DNA of 64,000 nt from Arthrobotrys musiformis. Its lineage: Eukaryota; Ascomycota; Orbiliomycetes; Orbiliales; Orbiliaceae. The stretch is taken from assembly GCA_036971715.1 (NCBI GenBank), contig JAVHJL010000002.1, forward strand, positions 4,620,501-4,684,500, read 5' to 3'. This document shows positions 24,101-35,161 of the stretch, piece after piece. The position numbers were made by a program, and so were the translations under genes. Positions within the stretch are counted from its first letter, which is position 1. Each line of letters begins with the position of its first letter. Under the pieces are notes generated by a model. That model was not told the DNA's origin. It made no database searches and saw only the letters and a list, made by a program, of their open reading frames with translations.

Positions 24101-25452
24101 AACCAACAACTCCGGACCTAGTCTCGCAGATAATTGCGTGTTAAAACATGGGAATTAGTCCGTAGACTAAGCCGGAACAAAGTCACGAGAATCCAATTCG
24201 GCCCTTCAGAACGAAATATCTGCACTAGGGAGCGATATTCTGATTTGCAGAACAGAAATCGCGGACTCTAGGATCTTACTGTGACACTCAGAGAGGCTGT
24301 GATCGACCTCGACTATAAGGCCGCGACTTGGGAGGGATGGGCGCTTGAATTAAACCGCAAATCTGCCTCCGGAGTCCCCCAAAATAGGTATATCTAGGTA
24401 CCTAGTCGGGGAAATCGAGTATTTTCCGGGACGGTAAATCCGTCTTTAGTCGACTTTCGAAGGAACCAAGACACTTGAAATGCTTTATAAAACGTATTAC
24501 TTTTTAGAAGCGGTCGAAAAAAAAAAGCATCAAAACCACCTACGGTCTACAAAACTATATGCGTTTTATCCATATCGCCCTCTTATACCAGCGACGCGCC
24601 CTCCAAAAAATTATTTTCTTTCCTTTTTGAGCCTTAGTTACCGTCTTTTACAGACACGGGGCCAACGCAACTCGAACGGCAAAATCGAGGGAAATATTGC
24701 GATTTGAGCGCCGTATTCCTCAGAGTCCGGATTCGAGACAACATTGTACCCCTTTAAACCACCGGTCTTTTCAGGTTTCTCGGCCCTGTGGCCCGCACCC
24801 AATAGTAATAGAGTAGAGCTGATGTAAGATTCGTATTTACAATACTTGTTACCATGTATATTTATAATTGGGGGCGTATGCAAATAGGAGGGAGATTGTC
24901 GAGCGCCTGATATCGAGGCTAGGAACGTTGTAGATTAGACTATAGTCTCGCGGACTAGCCGCACGAAACGATTTGATCGTATTAGCTTTTAAAACTTTCT
25001 TTATTGCTTTTGTTTCCTATTTTCCTTTTTCCCTTCCCACTTTTCCGTTCTTTTTCCTTTCGCCTCTGACTTCGTGGGCTATAATTATATGAGCATTTCC
25101 AATATCGAATGCAAATAACGAAGCTTATTTGAACTGCGAATTTGAAAACATCATATAATTCAATTATTTAAATGTTCATTCCGCTTCGTTTGTACTACTT
25201 CGGTCCTATTAAGGAGGCTAGAAGCCACGGCCATTGATATCGTGGTAGGGATTCAAGGGTATTGCGCCTTGATTTTATAGCCAGGAGCCTCATATTCCAT
25301 TGCTCGTAATTCCGCGGGTCTTCTAAATTGTCTTTGAGCGCGGCAAAAAAGAGAGGTTTGAATTCATTCAATCCGGCTATAAAATTACCTTGTATGACAA
25401 GCTATTTCATCAGGACCTTTAAAAGGAAATCTCCGTCAATATCCACATTGTT
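21189..25452. other. Gene-poor spacer between zinc-finger gene and reductase
   Basis: A T-rich 3' flank of the zinc-finger gene covers about 21200-21400. No other supported gene is seen; ORFs such as 21787-22131 and 23325-23681 have no domain and overlap others in opposite frames. A minus-strand motif copy lies at 23951-23968, and a pyrimidine-rich tract covers about 24988-25075. Confidence 0.5.
23951..23968 (-). repeat. Dispersed motif, form CTGGGNACGAGACCA, inverted
   Basis: The minus strand reads ctgggaatgagaccagcc, one difference from consensus. Confidence 0.5.
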
Positions 25453-26614
25453 CTAGTACTCAGTATCCGCAATGCGATAGACAAACTTGACAGCACTGGA
25501 CTTTCCATCTTTCAACGTTTGAAGCGCCGCAGCAACTCCATTCAACCCGCCCTTCACAACCTCATAAGGATGTCCCTTGAACCACCCCTCATCTAGTCCT
25601 CTCACGAACCATCTCAAAAACAAAAATCCAATTTCTCTGCCCGTAGTCGCAGTGCTGACTCCTTGTTTTGCCTCTTCACTTCCCTCTTCCCATTTGTTTT
25701 GGAATACCCATCCAACGCTGGTTCTAGTCCAGTTGACATCCTTACTCAAATCCTTCGCCTTGGGATCCAATTCCAGTCCTAAAACTCCAGTAATCTGTCC
25801 GGTCTTACTCAATACCGCTGCAGCATCGAGAACACTTCCGTGCTCGCTAACGGCATCGAAAACGTAGTCGACGCTGTCGAATCCATTCTTTGCCAAGGCA
25901 GCCTTGATACCGTTGACTACGGCTTCATTTCCGTCTCTGTAGTCAACTAGCTCGTCACCCTTGGATCGGTCGATCAAGGTTTCTGCAAAATCTTTGCCGC
26001 GGCCCACGACACCGATGATAGGGTGGATGTTGGAAAGCTGTGCGAGTTTGATACCGAATGCACCAACGGCTGTTGCAGCGCCATAAACGACTAATGGAGT
26101 CGGCTTGGTGGCTGGAACCCATGGATGTGGGAGGCGGAGTGTGTGATACAGCGCTACAACAGCCGTAAGTGCTGCGAGAGGGATAGTCGCAGCCTCTAAA
26201 ATACACCGTCAGTTCAATCCACAACCCGCTGTTGTAAAATCATATACGGACTAGACTGGACTCCTAACCTTCAAAGCTAACCTTTTCTGGCAGCTTGACG
26301 ACCATGAAGTCGAAAGCTAGCGCATACTCTGCATAGCTTCCATACGGGTTCTCCCAATGGCGGTACGCAATGACCCTATCCCCCTTCTTGAATTCGTAGA
26401 CTTCAGACCCAACGGCCTCAACATACCCCGAGAAGTCATCACCGGTATTGCTGGATTTGTTCCACCAGAGCGGCAGTTTCCAGTCTTTGGGATTGGATCC
26501 CGCGACCACCACTTTGATCAGGACTTCGTGTGGTCCTGGGGTGGGGATTGGGATATCTGAGATTGTGGTTGTGACGTCTGGATTGACGACGAGAGATTTC
26601 ATTGTTCCGGACAT
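25453..26614 (-). CDS. Zinc-independent medium-chain dehydrogenase/reductase (enoyl-reductase-like)
   Basis: The CDS is complement(join(25453..26195,26269..26614)), 362 aa. The 73-bp intron (26196-26268) has a GTTAGG donor and a TTTTAG acceptor, and the join restores KVSFEEAATIPLAALTAVV. The N-terminus is a GroES-like fold (PGPHEVLIKVVVAGSNPKDW). A nucleotide-binding motif YGAATAVGAFGIKLAQL sits at about residues 153-169. The GHE zinc-binding signature of classical alcohol dehydrogenases is absent, which places it with NADPH-dependent quinone/enoyl reductases such as the ToxD-like and trans-acting enoyl reductase group. Some relatives work with polyketide synthases, but no such synthase is in this window, so the substrate is unknown. 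The ATG at 26612-26614 begins MSGTMKSLVVNPD. A TATATAA at about 26788-26794 (minus) may be its TATA box. Confidence 0.88.
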
Positions 26615-27737
26615 TTTGTAAGGTTGCTAGAGTATCGATCGTACTAGCTACCTAGGTATATACTTGTATAGGCAGGAGTGTTTAGCTTTGAGAACTATCG
26701 TGATTGCAAGTGGTGAAAATTGTGATGCTGCTGATAATATATAATAAATTTCCATAACAGCAGAACGATCACCTCGAGGGTCCATCATTTATATACACTC
26801 CGCCCTCGCATAACTCTTACTTCCCTTCCGCGATAACATTACCCCGACCAAGATAACCAAGAACCCCCCAAAGCCCAAATCAAGCTAATTAACATCTCCG
26901 AATCAGTTACCGCCTCAAATCTGTGCCCAATGCACAATGCGAAGCACAAAAGGGATTACAAATGTCCTTTTCGGAGCCTCCGCCGGGTTTAGTAAGGAAT
27001 TAATTAGCTAAGCTTGCGCGAGTATGGCGTAAACCGTAATATTAATACGGGGTTGCACGAAAGACAAGCTTTTTTGGTTCGGCAAAGAAGGTTATATAAC
27101 TGGGGTGGATGCTGTGGGTTATTCTTATGCAGTTAGTGATATACGTAGATCCTGGGCTGTCGGGTCTTTCGGAATTAAAAATGTGCCGAGTTCCGGTGGG
27201 TCTTGGCTTCTACTACACAGCACATCCAGTGGACGATACTAGATCGATATCGGCAATGAAAATCTTTTTTTGAAACTTGCCTCTACATTTATTATTATTG
27301 TTCACTCGAGAATATTATCTGTTTGACTTGTTAATGGGGGATACCAAAATATCATGTTTTGTTTTTTTCTCGGGCTACCTTCTCAACGCAATTCCTGTAA
27401 ACCTAGGTATATACTATCATCGAATATTTTGTACCAGCATGCGCAAGCTCGGGACCAAGCCAAGTGCAGGTACTTAAGCGGAATATATATAGGCATATTG
27501 AGTCAAAATCGCCTAACAAGGACCATGAAATATCCCATATGGTACCGGGAACGGTATAACAAGATAAAAACCTCTAAACACCTCTCTAAAACTCGGGACG
27601 TAACAGAAGAAGATTGAACAGTCATAGAAAAGGATTATGCCATTGCGATTGCAGAATCGTCATAATGTTTCTCAGTGTCAAGTAGAAACGGTTTGTTTAA
27701 GGCAGTTCGTGAATCGGGTCTGTCCATAAATTGAACA
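26615..27737. other. Divergent promoter region between reductase and secreted helical protein
   Basis: The two neighbours are transcribed away from each other across about 1.1 kb. A TATATAA for the reductase is near 26788 (minus strand). The ORFs at 27277-27477 and 27354-27617 show no protein features, and no gene is supported. Confidence 0.45.
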
Positions 27738-28852
27738 ATGCGGTTTATCTCTCACAAGGGGGGTTTCGGGGTCACTTTTAAATTTGGAGCTTTTATACTA
27801 CTGTTGATAGATGCGTATGTATCGATACACTTCTCATGCAAACCGACACTATCTGGATAACAGAACTGCGCACCGATAAATCATAGACACTGATACGCTA
27901 ACATCCGCAAATTTAAAGACATGTGCACGCAACCCAACCCATCAAAATCCCTCACGAAATCTTCCAGCAATTCATCGAACCGGGGCTAAAGCAAGCCCCC
28001 AAGAAGATAACAAACGCGAACCAAGAAACTCACAACATAGGCAATGATCTGTTAATGCTCAAAAAAGCATCATGGAACCTCAAAAATTACATGAAAGATA
28101 CCCCATTACGCAAGGGCGCCATGCCCACGGGACTTCAAGCATTTGGTTCGGAATCGATATTCGATATCATCGCCGAGACGGGAGTGGTAGTAAATAAACT
28201 TCTCAACATAGTCACAAAATTTGAAGAGGACTCGACCGAACAAAATTACATAGACTATCCAGATTTGGAGAATAGACATGCGAAAGCTGTGGCAGCGCTG
28301 CAAAAGATAAAGGCTGTGGTTCCGCAAATTCCAACGTTCAAGATAGATACACCGATAGACTTTTGGAAGTTAACTCCGATACCAGCTGATAGTCCCGACC
28401 TAGTCGTCTGGAAAGCTCTCGAAAATTTAATCATACCATTCAACATCGATATCGAAGACCCGGTCATGCGCGCTATGATCTGGTTAGGCTATACATTTGA
28501 ACCGAATACATCAGGAACAGACGGAATGTGGACCATCAGCCCCGATAAAGCCGACCTCCGCATCAGGGTTCTAGAATCGATTTCGAAAGGAATAGATGGC
28601 TCGCTGACTTCATGGTCAAAGCCGTGGGAAGAATTTCGGGACGCAATATTAAACACACCGATCTACGACTACATTTCGGACGACTTCAAAACTCAGATGG
28701 TTTATGTTATGGGAGGGAAATTGTTGGCTAAAGTTAAGCTCTATCTTGATAGAGTCAATAACTTGGCGGTGTATTTGAATGACTTTAGTAAGGATTGTAT
28801 GCTTCTTGTTGAAGCGCTTCCCGAGGGCTGGAATAACACCCATGAGGATTGA
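27738..28852 (+). CDS. Secreted, mainly helical protein; possible relative of the 56-kb secreted protein
   Basis: The proposed CDS is join(27738..27814,27919..28852), 336 aa. The long exon has no ATG near its beginning. It is preceded by a good acceptor (GCTAAC branch site at about 27898-27903, AAAG at 27918). A GTATGT donor at 27815 joins it in phase to a short exon from ATG 27738. That exon encodes MRFISHKGGFGVTFKFGAFI, then LLLIDA, a typical signal peptide, which supports the model. The mature part looks helical and nearly cysteine-free. Two stretches resemble the protein at 56086-57699: MKDTPLRKGAMP (about residue 84) against IKDAPFSREFLP, and LNTPIYDYISDDFKTQM (about residue 268) against LDRPEYKRAWYQRFESQM. 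I recognise no named family. Confidence 0.7.
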
Positions 28853-30767
28853 TTAAACGTTAGAATCTTGCCTCAACATCAGATTTATTCAAGCCGCCAT
28901 ACAAAAAACTAGAGGCAGCACCTCGATAAAATATTTGAGTACATTTACATAAGCATATACAAATACTGTACCCAGTAGATAGACCTAAGCTATACATTTT
29001 AGTATATCTAACTTGATACAATTATAAAAAGGGAAACGAAATTAGTTAGCTTTAAAAAAGTCTATTCGGGCCCGAACTATTGCCCGTTCTCCGTGTTCCG
29101 AACTGCGAAGTCTCAGATAACCCCTGTATCATCACCATCCCGTGGTTGAATCCCGTCATCGTGGGCGCCATCGGCTTCGCTCTAAAATTCGCCCGACCCA
29201 GCCCTGTTGGGAAACCCTGTTGGAGCGACTTATCAAAATGTGTTGAATTACCAAGGAATTACCCCATTTGGCAGACATTTAGATCCGACCGACGGCCGAA
29301 AGAGGTTGGGTCACGTGAGCTGATTGGGCAGGCCTTACGGATCCCTTATTTGCGGTTTGGGAGCTCAATGTATTCACTGTTAGTGGTATATGCGGATTGG
29401 GGATTTGCTGTGGCTGGTATATATGTTTTATACGTTGGGCTTGCAACACTAGATGCGTTGGCTAAACCGTCAGCTTCTGGCCTGGAGTTCGAGAGGAAAG
29501 GAAATTGCATTGCATTGGCGCGGCGCAGCTCTGCGGCGCATTGGGAAGCTTAAGAGAAGCCAGAAGCAGCATACACGATTCGATATCTCGAGACGAGAGA
29601 GCTCCAGCTAGCTCCAGGGCTCCTTCATAACTCGGGTATAGCACGCAACGCGTTGACGGATTAGTGAATTCATGAAGGCGTTTTAGCTTGTCAATCCGAT
29701 ATCCGGATATCCCCTTCGTATGATTCCTTGGCTCAATTGTGGGAAGCTCACCCCATGCACCCCGAGTTGAATTCAAGCATCGCCGCTGCGATGTACCTGA
29801 AAATCGATACCCGAAGGTAATACCCGCAGCCTAACCGGCTATAACGTTAGGCGACTAGAAGGAAAAAGGAAAAAAAGTGATATCCTATCCGCCCTTCAGC
29901 ATGTAGCCAGCGGAATGTGCATATACCATTCGCACGACGCGTCGATTGTGCATATTGCACAATGGATATTCACTGCGATGCAATGTCGGATCCACATGGC
30001 CAAGTTAAACTGCTGTGCCTGCAGATGCAAAGGTGCATGCAGAGCCTCGCCTAATGCTACAATGGCACTTCCAACATAGCATTTTAGCAAAATACCCAAC
30101 GAGCTCGAGGGCTAACGGCACGTTTTAAATTTTTGTGTATGCAGGAGGTAACGGACATAACTAACTCTGTAGCGTGGATTCGGATGGTGAATCCGTTGCC
30201 TCCGCGGCAGCTCCGCAGCTAGGGCAAGGAGAACCAACAGTTTGATTGGCCCAGACGGATGGGTCTGATATCATATGCATGCAGAAGCTATAAATTCGAA
30301 TACTCTGAGCTTCGAAGTCCGCTAGCTGCGCCGCTCCTGCGCATATTCTGCAGTTCCCCCGTGTAAGCTGCATGGTATTTTTGCCAAAGAGGGTTGCGTG
30401 ACGAAAATATCAGCTTATTGCAATATTATGCGAACCCGAGAGCAAATGAGCTACGATGTCTAAATAATATAGAAATAAAGTACTGGAGTTCCATAGCCTA
30501 GTGCTAGAAGAACATGCCCTAACTGAGCCATTGTACCTGAGTTCATAGGCTCAATCAGATTTATTCCTTGTGGGAAGTTGCAAGCTACGCTAAAATACTT
30601 CATAATGAATCGATATCTCTATATTCTACATCAGGCTTAATCTATGATGGAGTAGAGTCTCCACTCCCGCGCATTCCCAAAACTCATTCCTTTTTCTTAA
30701 TGTGATATCCCGGATCAAGTTAACAAGCACAACCCTAGCGCTTGACGGACCCCGCGAACGCCGCCGA
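28853..30767. other. Spacer, no gene supported
   Basis: The open frame at 29080-29553 has no ATG until late and no domain. A minus-strand ORF at 30161-30373 starts with ATG and has two CxxC pairs (CRIC, CPSC) but is only 70 codons, so I do not call it. A motif-like sequence was not found here. Confidence 0.4.
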
Positions 30768-31132
30768 ATGGTTCATGACCCCTTCACACTGCAGAAGCTA
30801 CAGGGGAGCACTGCGTCAGTACCAAATATTTTCCCACCAGGAAACGAGCTGTGCCGCGAGACTACGCTAATCATATTGGTTAGGCTAAATCCTTTGCTAG
30901 ACGCATGGGCATGCAATTAGGTGATAATTATCACGACGACGAGGATATAGCTGCCGCGTTTTATATTGTACTGCAGGAAGCTGTGGGGCATCATGAAACG
31001 TATTTTTTATATCTTCGGAATAGTGTTATAGAGCGGGCCAATGCGAAGGAGTGGAAGCGGCTCTGTGGCAGAGCCTCGTATCCTGATACGTGGATGGGTA
31101 TTTGTGTGGAATATGGGGGTGTGGGGTTTTGA
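30768..31132 (+). CDS. Possible small two-exon gene of unknown function
   Basis: A tentative model is join(30768..30818,30884..31132), 99 aa. The second exon frame opens just after an acceptor with a GCTAAT branch site (about 30866-30871) and TTAG. It encodes a charged, balanced sequence (DDEDIAAAFYIVLQEAVGHH, ending TWMGICVEYGGVGF) that looks more coding-like than its surroundings. A GTACCA donor at 30819 joins it in phase to an ATG at 30768. No family is recognised, and it could equally be a gene remnant. Confidence 0.25.
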
Positions 31133-31220
31133 AGCCTCGAAGGCGTGTCTTCGGTCCGATATTGACGTGTCAGCTAGGGACTAGAGCTCTGAGCTAAGTA
31201 GGGTTACGGCCACTCTTTGT

Positions 31221-31241
31221 GCGGCCTGAGTACGAGACCAT
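31221..31241 (+). repeat. Dispersed motif, form ending TACGAGACCA
   Basis: It reads gcggcctgagtacgagacca. The preceding cactctttgt parallels cactctatgt before the copy at 8391. Confidence 0.6.
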
Positions 31242-31380
31242 GTTATTCGGCCTTTGCAAGCTTTCGGTGAATTAAACAGTCTAGCTAGAAACGCTCACAT
31301 ACTTTTTTCGATTATAAAAGGGTAGTGACCTCTCGCAACTATCGGATTTGGTCCAGCCAGACAGCAAGCGATTCCTCTCC

Positions 31381-31388
31381 TATAAAAG
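31381..31388 (+). promoter_or_regulatory. TATA-box candidate
   Basis: TATAAAAG lies 109 bp before the ATG at 31490. A second TATAAAAG-type box lies at 31312-31320. Confidence 0.4.
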
Positions 31389-31489
31389 CGCTTAAGCCCT
31401 CCGCCTTATCAGACAGCCTCAGATTTGCTCCTCAAGATATTAAAATTAATTGATATCATATTTATCCTATACGCCCCCAAGTCTTCAAA

Positions 31490-32053
31490 ATGTCTTTCCC
31501 ATACTCTTTCCAAATCAAGAATCTAACCTCCTCAGTCACTCTCTCCTACACAGCGACTATCTGGAACCCCATCGGCATCGCTGGCGCCAGCGGCTCGGGT
31601 TCCTCAGCGCCAACCTCTATCGGCCCAGGTACAACCGCTACCCTCACCGCCTCAGGCCACGGTGCATTCATCAATTACACCGTAACCGGTGCACCCGGCT
31701 CCTCCTACCCAGTGCTCCAAATTCGTTGGCTTGGAGTACTATCCACCGGCGCGGCCTTACCTGGCGGTCCATCCGGTATCTGGCAGGGCAGTCCTATTCC
31801 AACAGATATCTACGTCGATGAGACGGATAGAACTACGGATCATGTCATTTATTTGAGAGATAGCACTCCAGGAAAGATCAAGAGGGGAGAAGTAGAAGCG
31901 AGAACACCGGTTCCTGCAAAAGAGATCAGGGAGATTAAGAGGGCTGAGGTTGAGGCGAAGAGGAGACAGGTTGAGGAGAGGAGAGAGGCGTTGGGTGGTG
32001 GTCAACAGGAGAAGAGGCGGGCTCAACCGCTTGGGAAGTATGGGAGGGTTTAA
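31490..32053 (+). CDS. Small unknown protein: Ser/Gly/Thr-rich beta-type domain plus charged helical tail
   Basis: This is a single exon of 187 aa from ATG 31490 (MSFPYSFQIKNLTSSVTLSY). Residues 1 to about 120 are rich in Thr, Ser, Gly and aromatic residues with alternating hydrophobic positions, suggesting a beta-sandwich. There is no signal peptide. From about residue 127 the composition changes abruptly to Lys/Arg/Glu (EIREIKRAEVEAKRRQVEER), a likely single long helix, ending GKYGRV. The TATA boxes upstream and the clean ATG support a real gene. I do not recognise the family; a lectin-like or pore-type beta fold is only a thought. Confidence 0.65.
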   Translation: MSFPYSFQIKNLTSSVTLSYTATIWNPIGIAGASGSGSSAPTSIGPGTTATLTASGHGAFINYTVTGAPGSSYPVLQIRWLGVLSTGAALPGGPSGIWQGSPIPTDIYVDETDRTTDHVIYLRDSTPGKIKRGEVEARTPVPAKEIREIKRAEVEAKRRQVEERREALGGGQQEKRRAQPLGKYGRV

Positions 32054-32448
32054 TCGGACTTTTAGGAGGGCATTTTACTAGTACTATATCAATTCCCAGG
32101 GGCCCCGCTCCGGGAAATGAAGTTATAGGCAATCTTTGAGCATGAGCTGAAGATTTACAATGTAGCTGGCGCTACAAGAGGAATGGCAATAAAACAACGA
32201 TCCAAGCGGACTCGCTATAGCAATAATACCATGAGTAGACAGTATTAAAATAGATATATATAACTGGGCGGGACTGGTGCCGTGTAGCTAAAGGCCTGCG
32301 CCTTGCGAGGCCATAAAATGAAATGTCTAAGCAAAAAGGTAAGCCGAAAGAAACTTGCAATGGAAAATAATACAAAGGCAATGCGATGAAGAGTTAGAAT
32401 ATATGAATACGAACGGCTTGTGATTAGATTAGGTTCAAAATTTGAACC
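32054..32448. other. Convergent 3' flanks, no gene
   Basis: The genes on either side end towards this stretch. No feature is seen apart from TATATATA near 32254. Confidence 0.45.
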
Positions 32449-34446
32449 TTAGCTCGTTCCAAATTTCAGGTAATCGAACCCAGTGTCCGCGCATATAGTT
32501 GCATATCCATTAAGACCGTCAAAACCACGGGGGTAGTAAAAGATATAGTAGACACTAGGAACTGCCGTACAAATCCAGAAAGTCCCCGCCGATGCGAACC
32601 CCATTTTAGCATAATCCGGTGTGGCGAGAGAGGTCGTATTATCATACTGCAGCAGAAATGGCAGATATGACGTTGTCACCGCCAGATCAAAAACATTCAG
32701 CCCTGATTCCGTAGTATTAACCCAGCCAGTAGGAGGCGGGCTCCCCAAAAAGGTCGTAATACAAGTCGTATTCGTGAATAGTTGATACGCGTCGTAGGAA
32801 TTAGAGTAACCGAGGTTGAAGCCGCCAGCAATTAATCTGTTTGGGACAAGCAGCAATCGTCCGCAGGACCCTTCGAGGTCGTTACTGGTGGTTGCGAGAT
32901 AGTATCCGAAATAGGCCGCAGTCGGACCCGTCGTCGTGTTTTGGCCGTTTGAAGTAGAGAGCCTGGCATAGCCAAGGTTGCGAATTGTCTGGATGGTAAC
33001 GTCTGCTGTTGTTGTTGTAGTGGAGTAGGTGGTGTTGGCTATCGATGTTGATTGGGTTACTGCTGATACAGTCGACTCCGTCGAGACTGTTGTAGTAGAT
33101 GTTGACGATAGTAAGGAGATCACCTTTGAGCAGGCCGAAGAAAGAGAGTCGCTTGCATAGCTAGTTAGTTGGTCTGGTGTTGCCCTCTTTTCTATTCCCG
33201 AGGGCTCAGTCGGAGATGCGATTTCACGTCGAAGCACTAGAGTAACAGATGTGCTCCTTCCTACCGTCGCTGTAGACAATTGTGTGGACGTTTCGGTAAA
33301 TTCTGGGTAGTAAGATGTGCTGAAGCTCACATCTGATGTGGTTACTACTGGTGGGGTGTATGAAAGAAGCTCAGTGCAGTAACTTTCGAGCGTAAACTGT
33401 GTTATGGCGTCGAAGGCATCAAGGCTACTGGTAGAGCTCGAGACTGAACTGGATGTGGATTGGCTGGAAGTGGATTGGCTGGAAGTGGATGTTGATGTTG
33501 TTGTAGTCGTCCTGCTACTAGGAGTCGTAACAGCAGTCGTCAGGGCGGCTGTTTCGGTGGGTGTAGTGACAGTGGTAGTCGCCGCAGGACTACTAGACGA
33601 TGTTGGTAACAAACTTGAGTAACTTTTGGCGTTAACCCAAGTGAGGGGTGCCTTTTCTAAAGCACTGTCATCTGGAACGTCGATACTAATCGGCAATATG
33701 TATAGGTCGAACGAAATATCCCGCTGTTGGTGTCGGCTACTCGCAATGGCGGCCCAATAAAATGCCCATCTGTTGTCGCTGTTCAACAGCTCCAGCTCGC
33801 CGGTTGTTGAGTTCCAGAACCATTCCGTGAGGTAGTCTGACCCCGTTGCAATACTTCCAGCATCAATAGTGTGATATAGCCCCCTGAGCACAGATAGAAT
33901 CGTTTGGGATTCATTAGGGAAGGCTGCGTTATTAGCGGAAGAATTCAACCGCGCGAACACCACCTCCGCGGAATCTTGAGCATTCTGAAGGAGCCCGTTG
34001 TTAGCAGCATCGACCACCAAAGATACGAGCCGACTAGTCCCTATATCGGAAAGAACAACTCTTCCAGTAGTGTCGTCGAATTGGGCAGCCAATCCGTTAT
34101 ACATCCCCTGCCCATGTAGAAAGAAGGTTTCACCTGGTGTTGGGATGGAGAAGCTAGTGGTACTACTTGTAGCTGACGTTGGCGAACTTGAGGATGAAAT
34201 GGGCGACCAGGTCACTTCATCACATTTGGGGAGCCCACATTGGGTATCAAAATTTTCGAGGGTGGAGGTGACAGTATGCTGGTTCGTGACGGTTTGAAAA
34301 ATAGTTATCGTCATCGTACCTCCTGAGTCCTGGGCGTTTGTGGTGGCGAAAGAACTAAGAGAACTTAACAGCAGCATGGCGAGCTCTGCGCTGCCTACGG
34401 GGAGCGTACTATGACTTTTCTTGGTGCCAGGTGCATATGTAATCAT
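32449..34446 (-). CDS. Secreted Ser/Thr-rich (mucin-like) protein
   Basis: This is a single exon of 665 aa from the first in-frame ATG (34444-34446). An inner ATG at about 34374 would also leave a short hydrophobic leader (MLLLSSLSSFATTNAQ), and the cleavage site probably follows ATTNAQ. The order is: leader; a short Cys-containing segment (CGLPKC); a Ser/Thr linker; a folded domain (about residues 105-285) with FFLHGQGMYNGLAAQFDD; a long Ser/Thr tract; a middle domain; a dibasic KR (GIEKRATPD) that fits a Kex2-type processing site; another Ser/Thr tract; and a C-terminal domain rich in Tyr, Phe and N-glycosylation sequons. No C-terminal GPI-type tail is visible. It is probably a heavily O-glycosylated wall or extracellular protein, family unknown. 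The frame is open upstream to 34515 without an ATG, so an upstream exon is possible. Confidence 0.72.
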   Translation of the reverse strand: MITYAPGTKKSHSTLPVGSAELAMLLLSSLSSFATTNAQDSGGTMTITIFQTVTNQHTVTSTLENFDTQCGLPKCDEVTWSPISSSSSPTSATSSTTSFSIPTPGETFFLHGQGMYNGLAAQFDDTTGRVVLSDIGTSRLVSLVVDAANNGLLQNAQDSAEVVFARLNSSANNAAFPNESQTILSVLRGLYHTIDAGSIATGSDYLTEWFWNSTTGELELLNSDNRWAFYWAAIASSRHQQRDISFDLYILPISIDVPDDSALEKAPLTWVNAKSYSSLLPTSSSSPAATTTVTTPTETAALTTAVTTPSSRTTTTTSTSTSSQSTSSQSTSSSVSSSTSSLDAFDAITQFTLESYCTELLSYTPPVVTTSDVSFSTSYYPEFTETSTQLSTATVGRSTSVTLVLRREIASPTEPSGIEKRATPDQLTSYASDSLSSACSKVISLLSSTSTTTVSTESTVSAVTQSTSIANTTYSTTTTTADVTIQTIRNLGYARLSTSNGQNTTTGPTAAYFGYYLATTSNDLEGSCGRLLLVPNRLIAGGFNLGYSNSYDAYQLFTNTTCITTFLGSPPPTGWVNTTESGLNVFDLAVTTSYLPFLLQYDNTTSLATPDYAKMGFASAGTFWICTAVPSVYYIFYYPRGFDGLNGYATICADTGFDYLKFGTS

Positions 34447-35161
34447 TTGCAAATTTCCGCTTGGATCACTAACGCTGGGGCCTGTGGATTGTAGAAAATG
34501 AGCTGACGCTGGCACTCCAGTGCAGTCCTTGTCTCGATGTATCTTTGTGATGTTTCCTCTCGTTGGCTCCTAGGGCCCTAGCTCGCAAGCTAGTTAGGTC
34601 ATAACCTGCGCTGTTTGAATAGCCCTCATGGAAACGTAGCGACGATATCCGTGTGATACCGTAATATAACCGACATCGATCGACGCCGAATTCAACGTAA
34701 ATGAGAAGAAAGGTAGCAACACGCGAGTTTGTTGCATTTTTGCCAGGCTGGTTCGTGCGCGATTGCTAGTAGAGATCTACATGTGAGCACGTGAGGCGCT
34801 TAGCCGTCTATAGATTCATTTTGGCTTGGAAGTGCATAAAAGCCTGTCCCTGGATACAGTCATGTTCATTGCAGGATGAAAAATTACGAAATGAAGATAT
34901 AATAAGCTATATACAGGCCCCGGGCTTCAAAGGACAGAAGAAATCGCATGTGTGTAATATCATTTGAAAATCCGCCCTCTACTGATGTATCATGTGATAT
35001 GCATATCTACTCTGTTTTTTAGGGAAATGGATCCCGTGGTTCGAGTTTTATCTAGGTTATAGATTTATGCGTCTAACTTTCATACCAGGCTGAGTTATTG
35101 GTATCATATGACGTGCTGAAAGAGCAGCGCAATATTAGTACCTTAAAATACTTCGAAGTGT

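Larger units (their letters stand above)
31133..31489. other. Promoter region of the 31490 gene with a motif copy
   Basis: It contains a dispersed-motif copy (31221-31241) and two TATA-box candidates (31312-31320 and 31381-31388). Confidence 0.45.

Noticed and set aside
29080..29553. 157-codon plus-strand ORF
   Set aside because: No ATG until two thirds through, and no recognisable domain; an opposite-strand ORF overlaps its end equally well.
30161..30373. 70-codon minus-strand ORF with two CxxC pairs
   Set aside because: It is too short, has an unusual spacing for a zinc ribbon, and has no support from splicing or neighbours.
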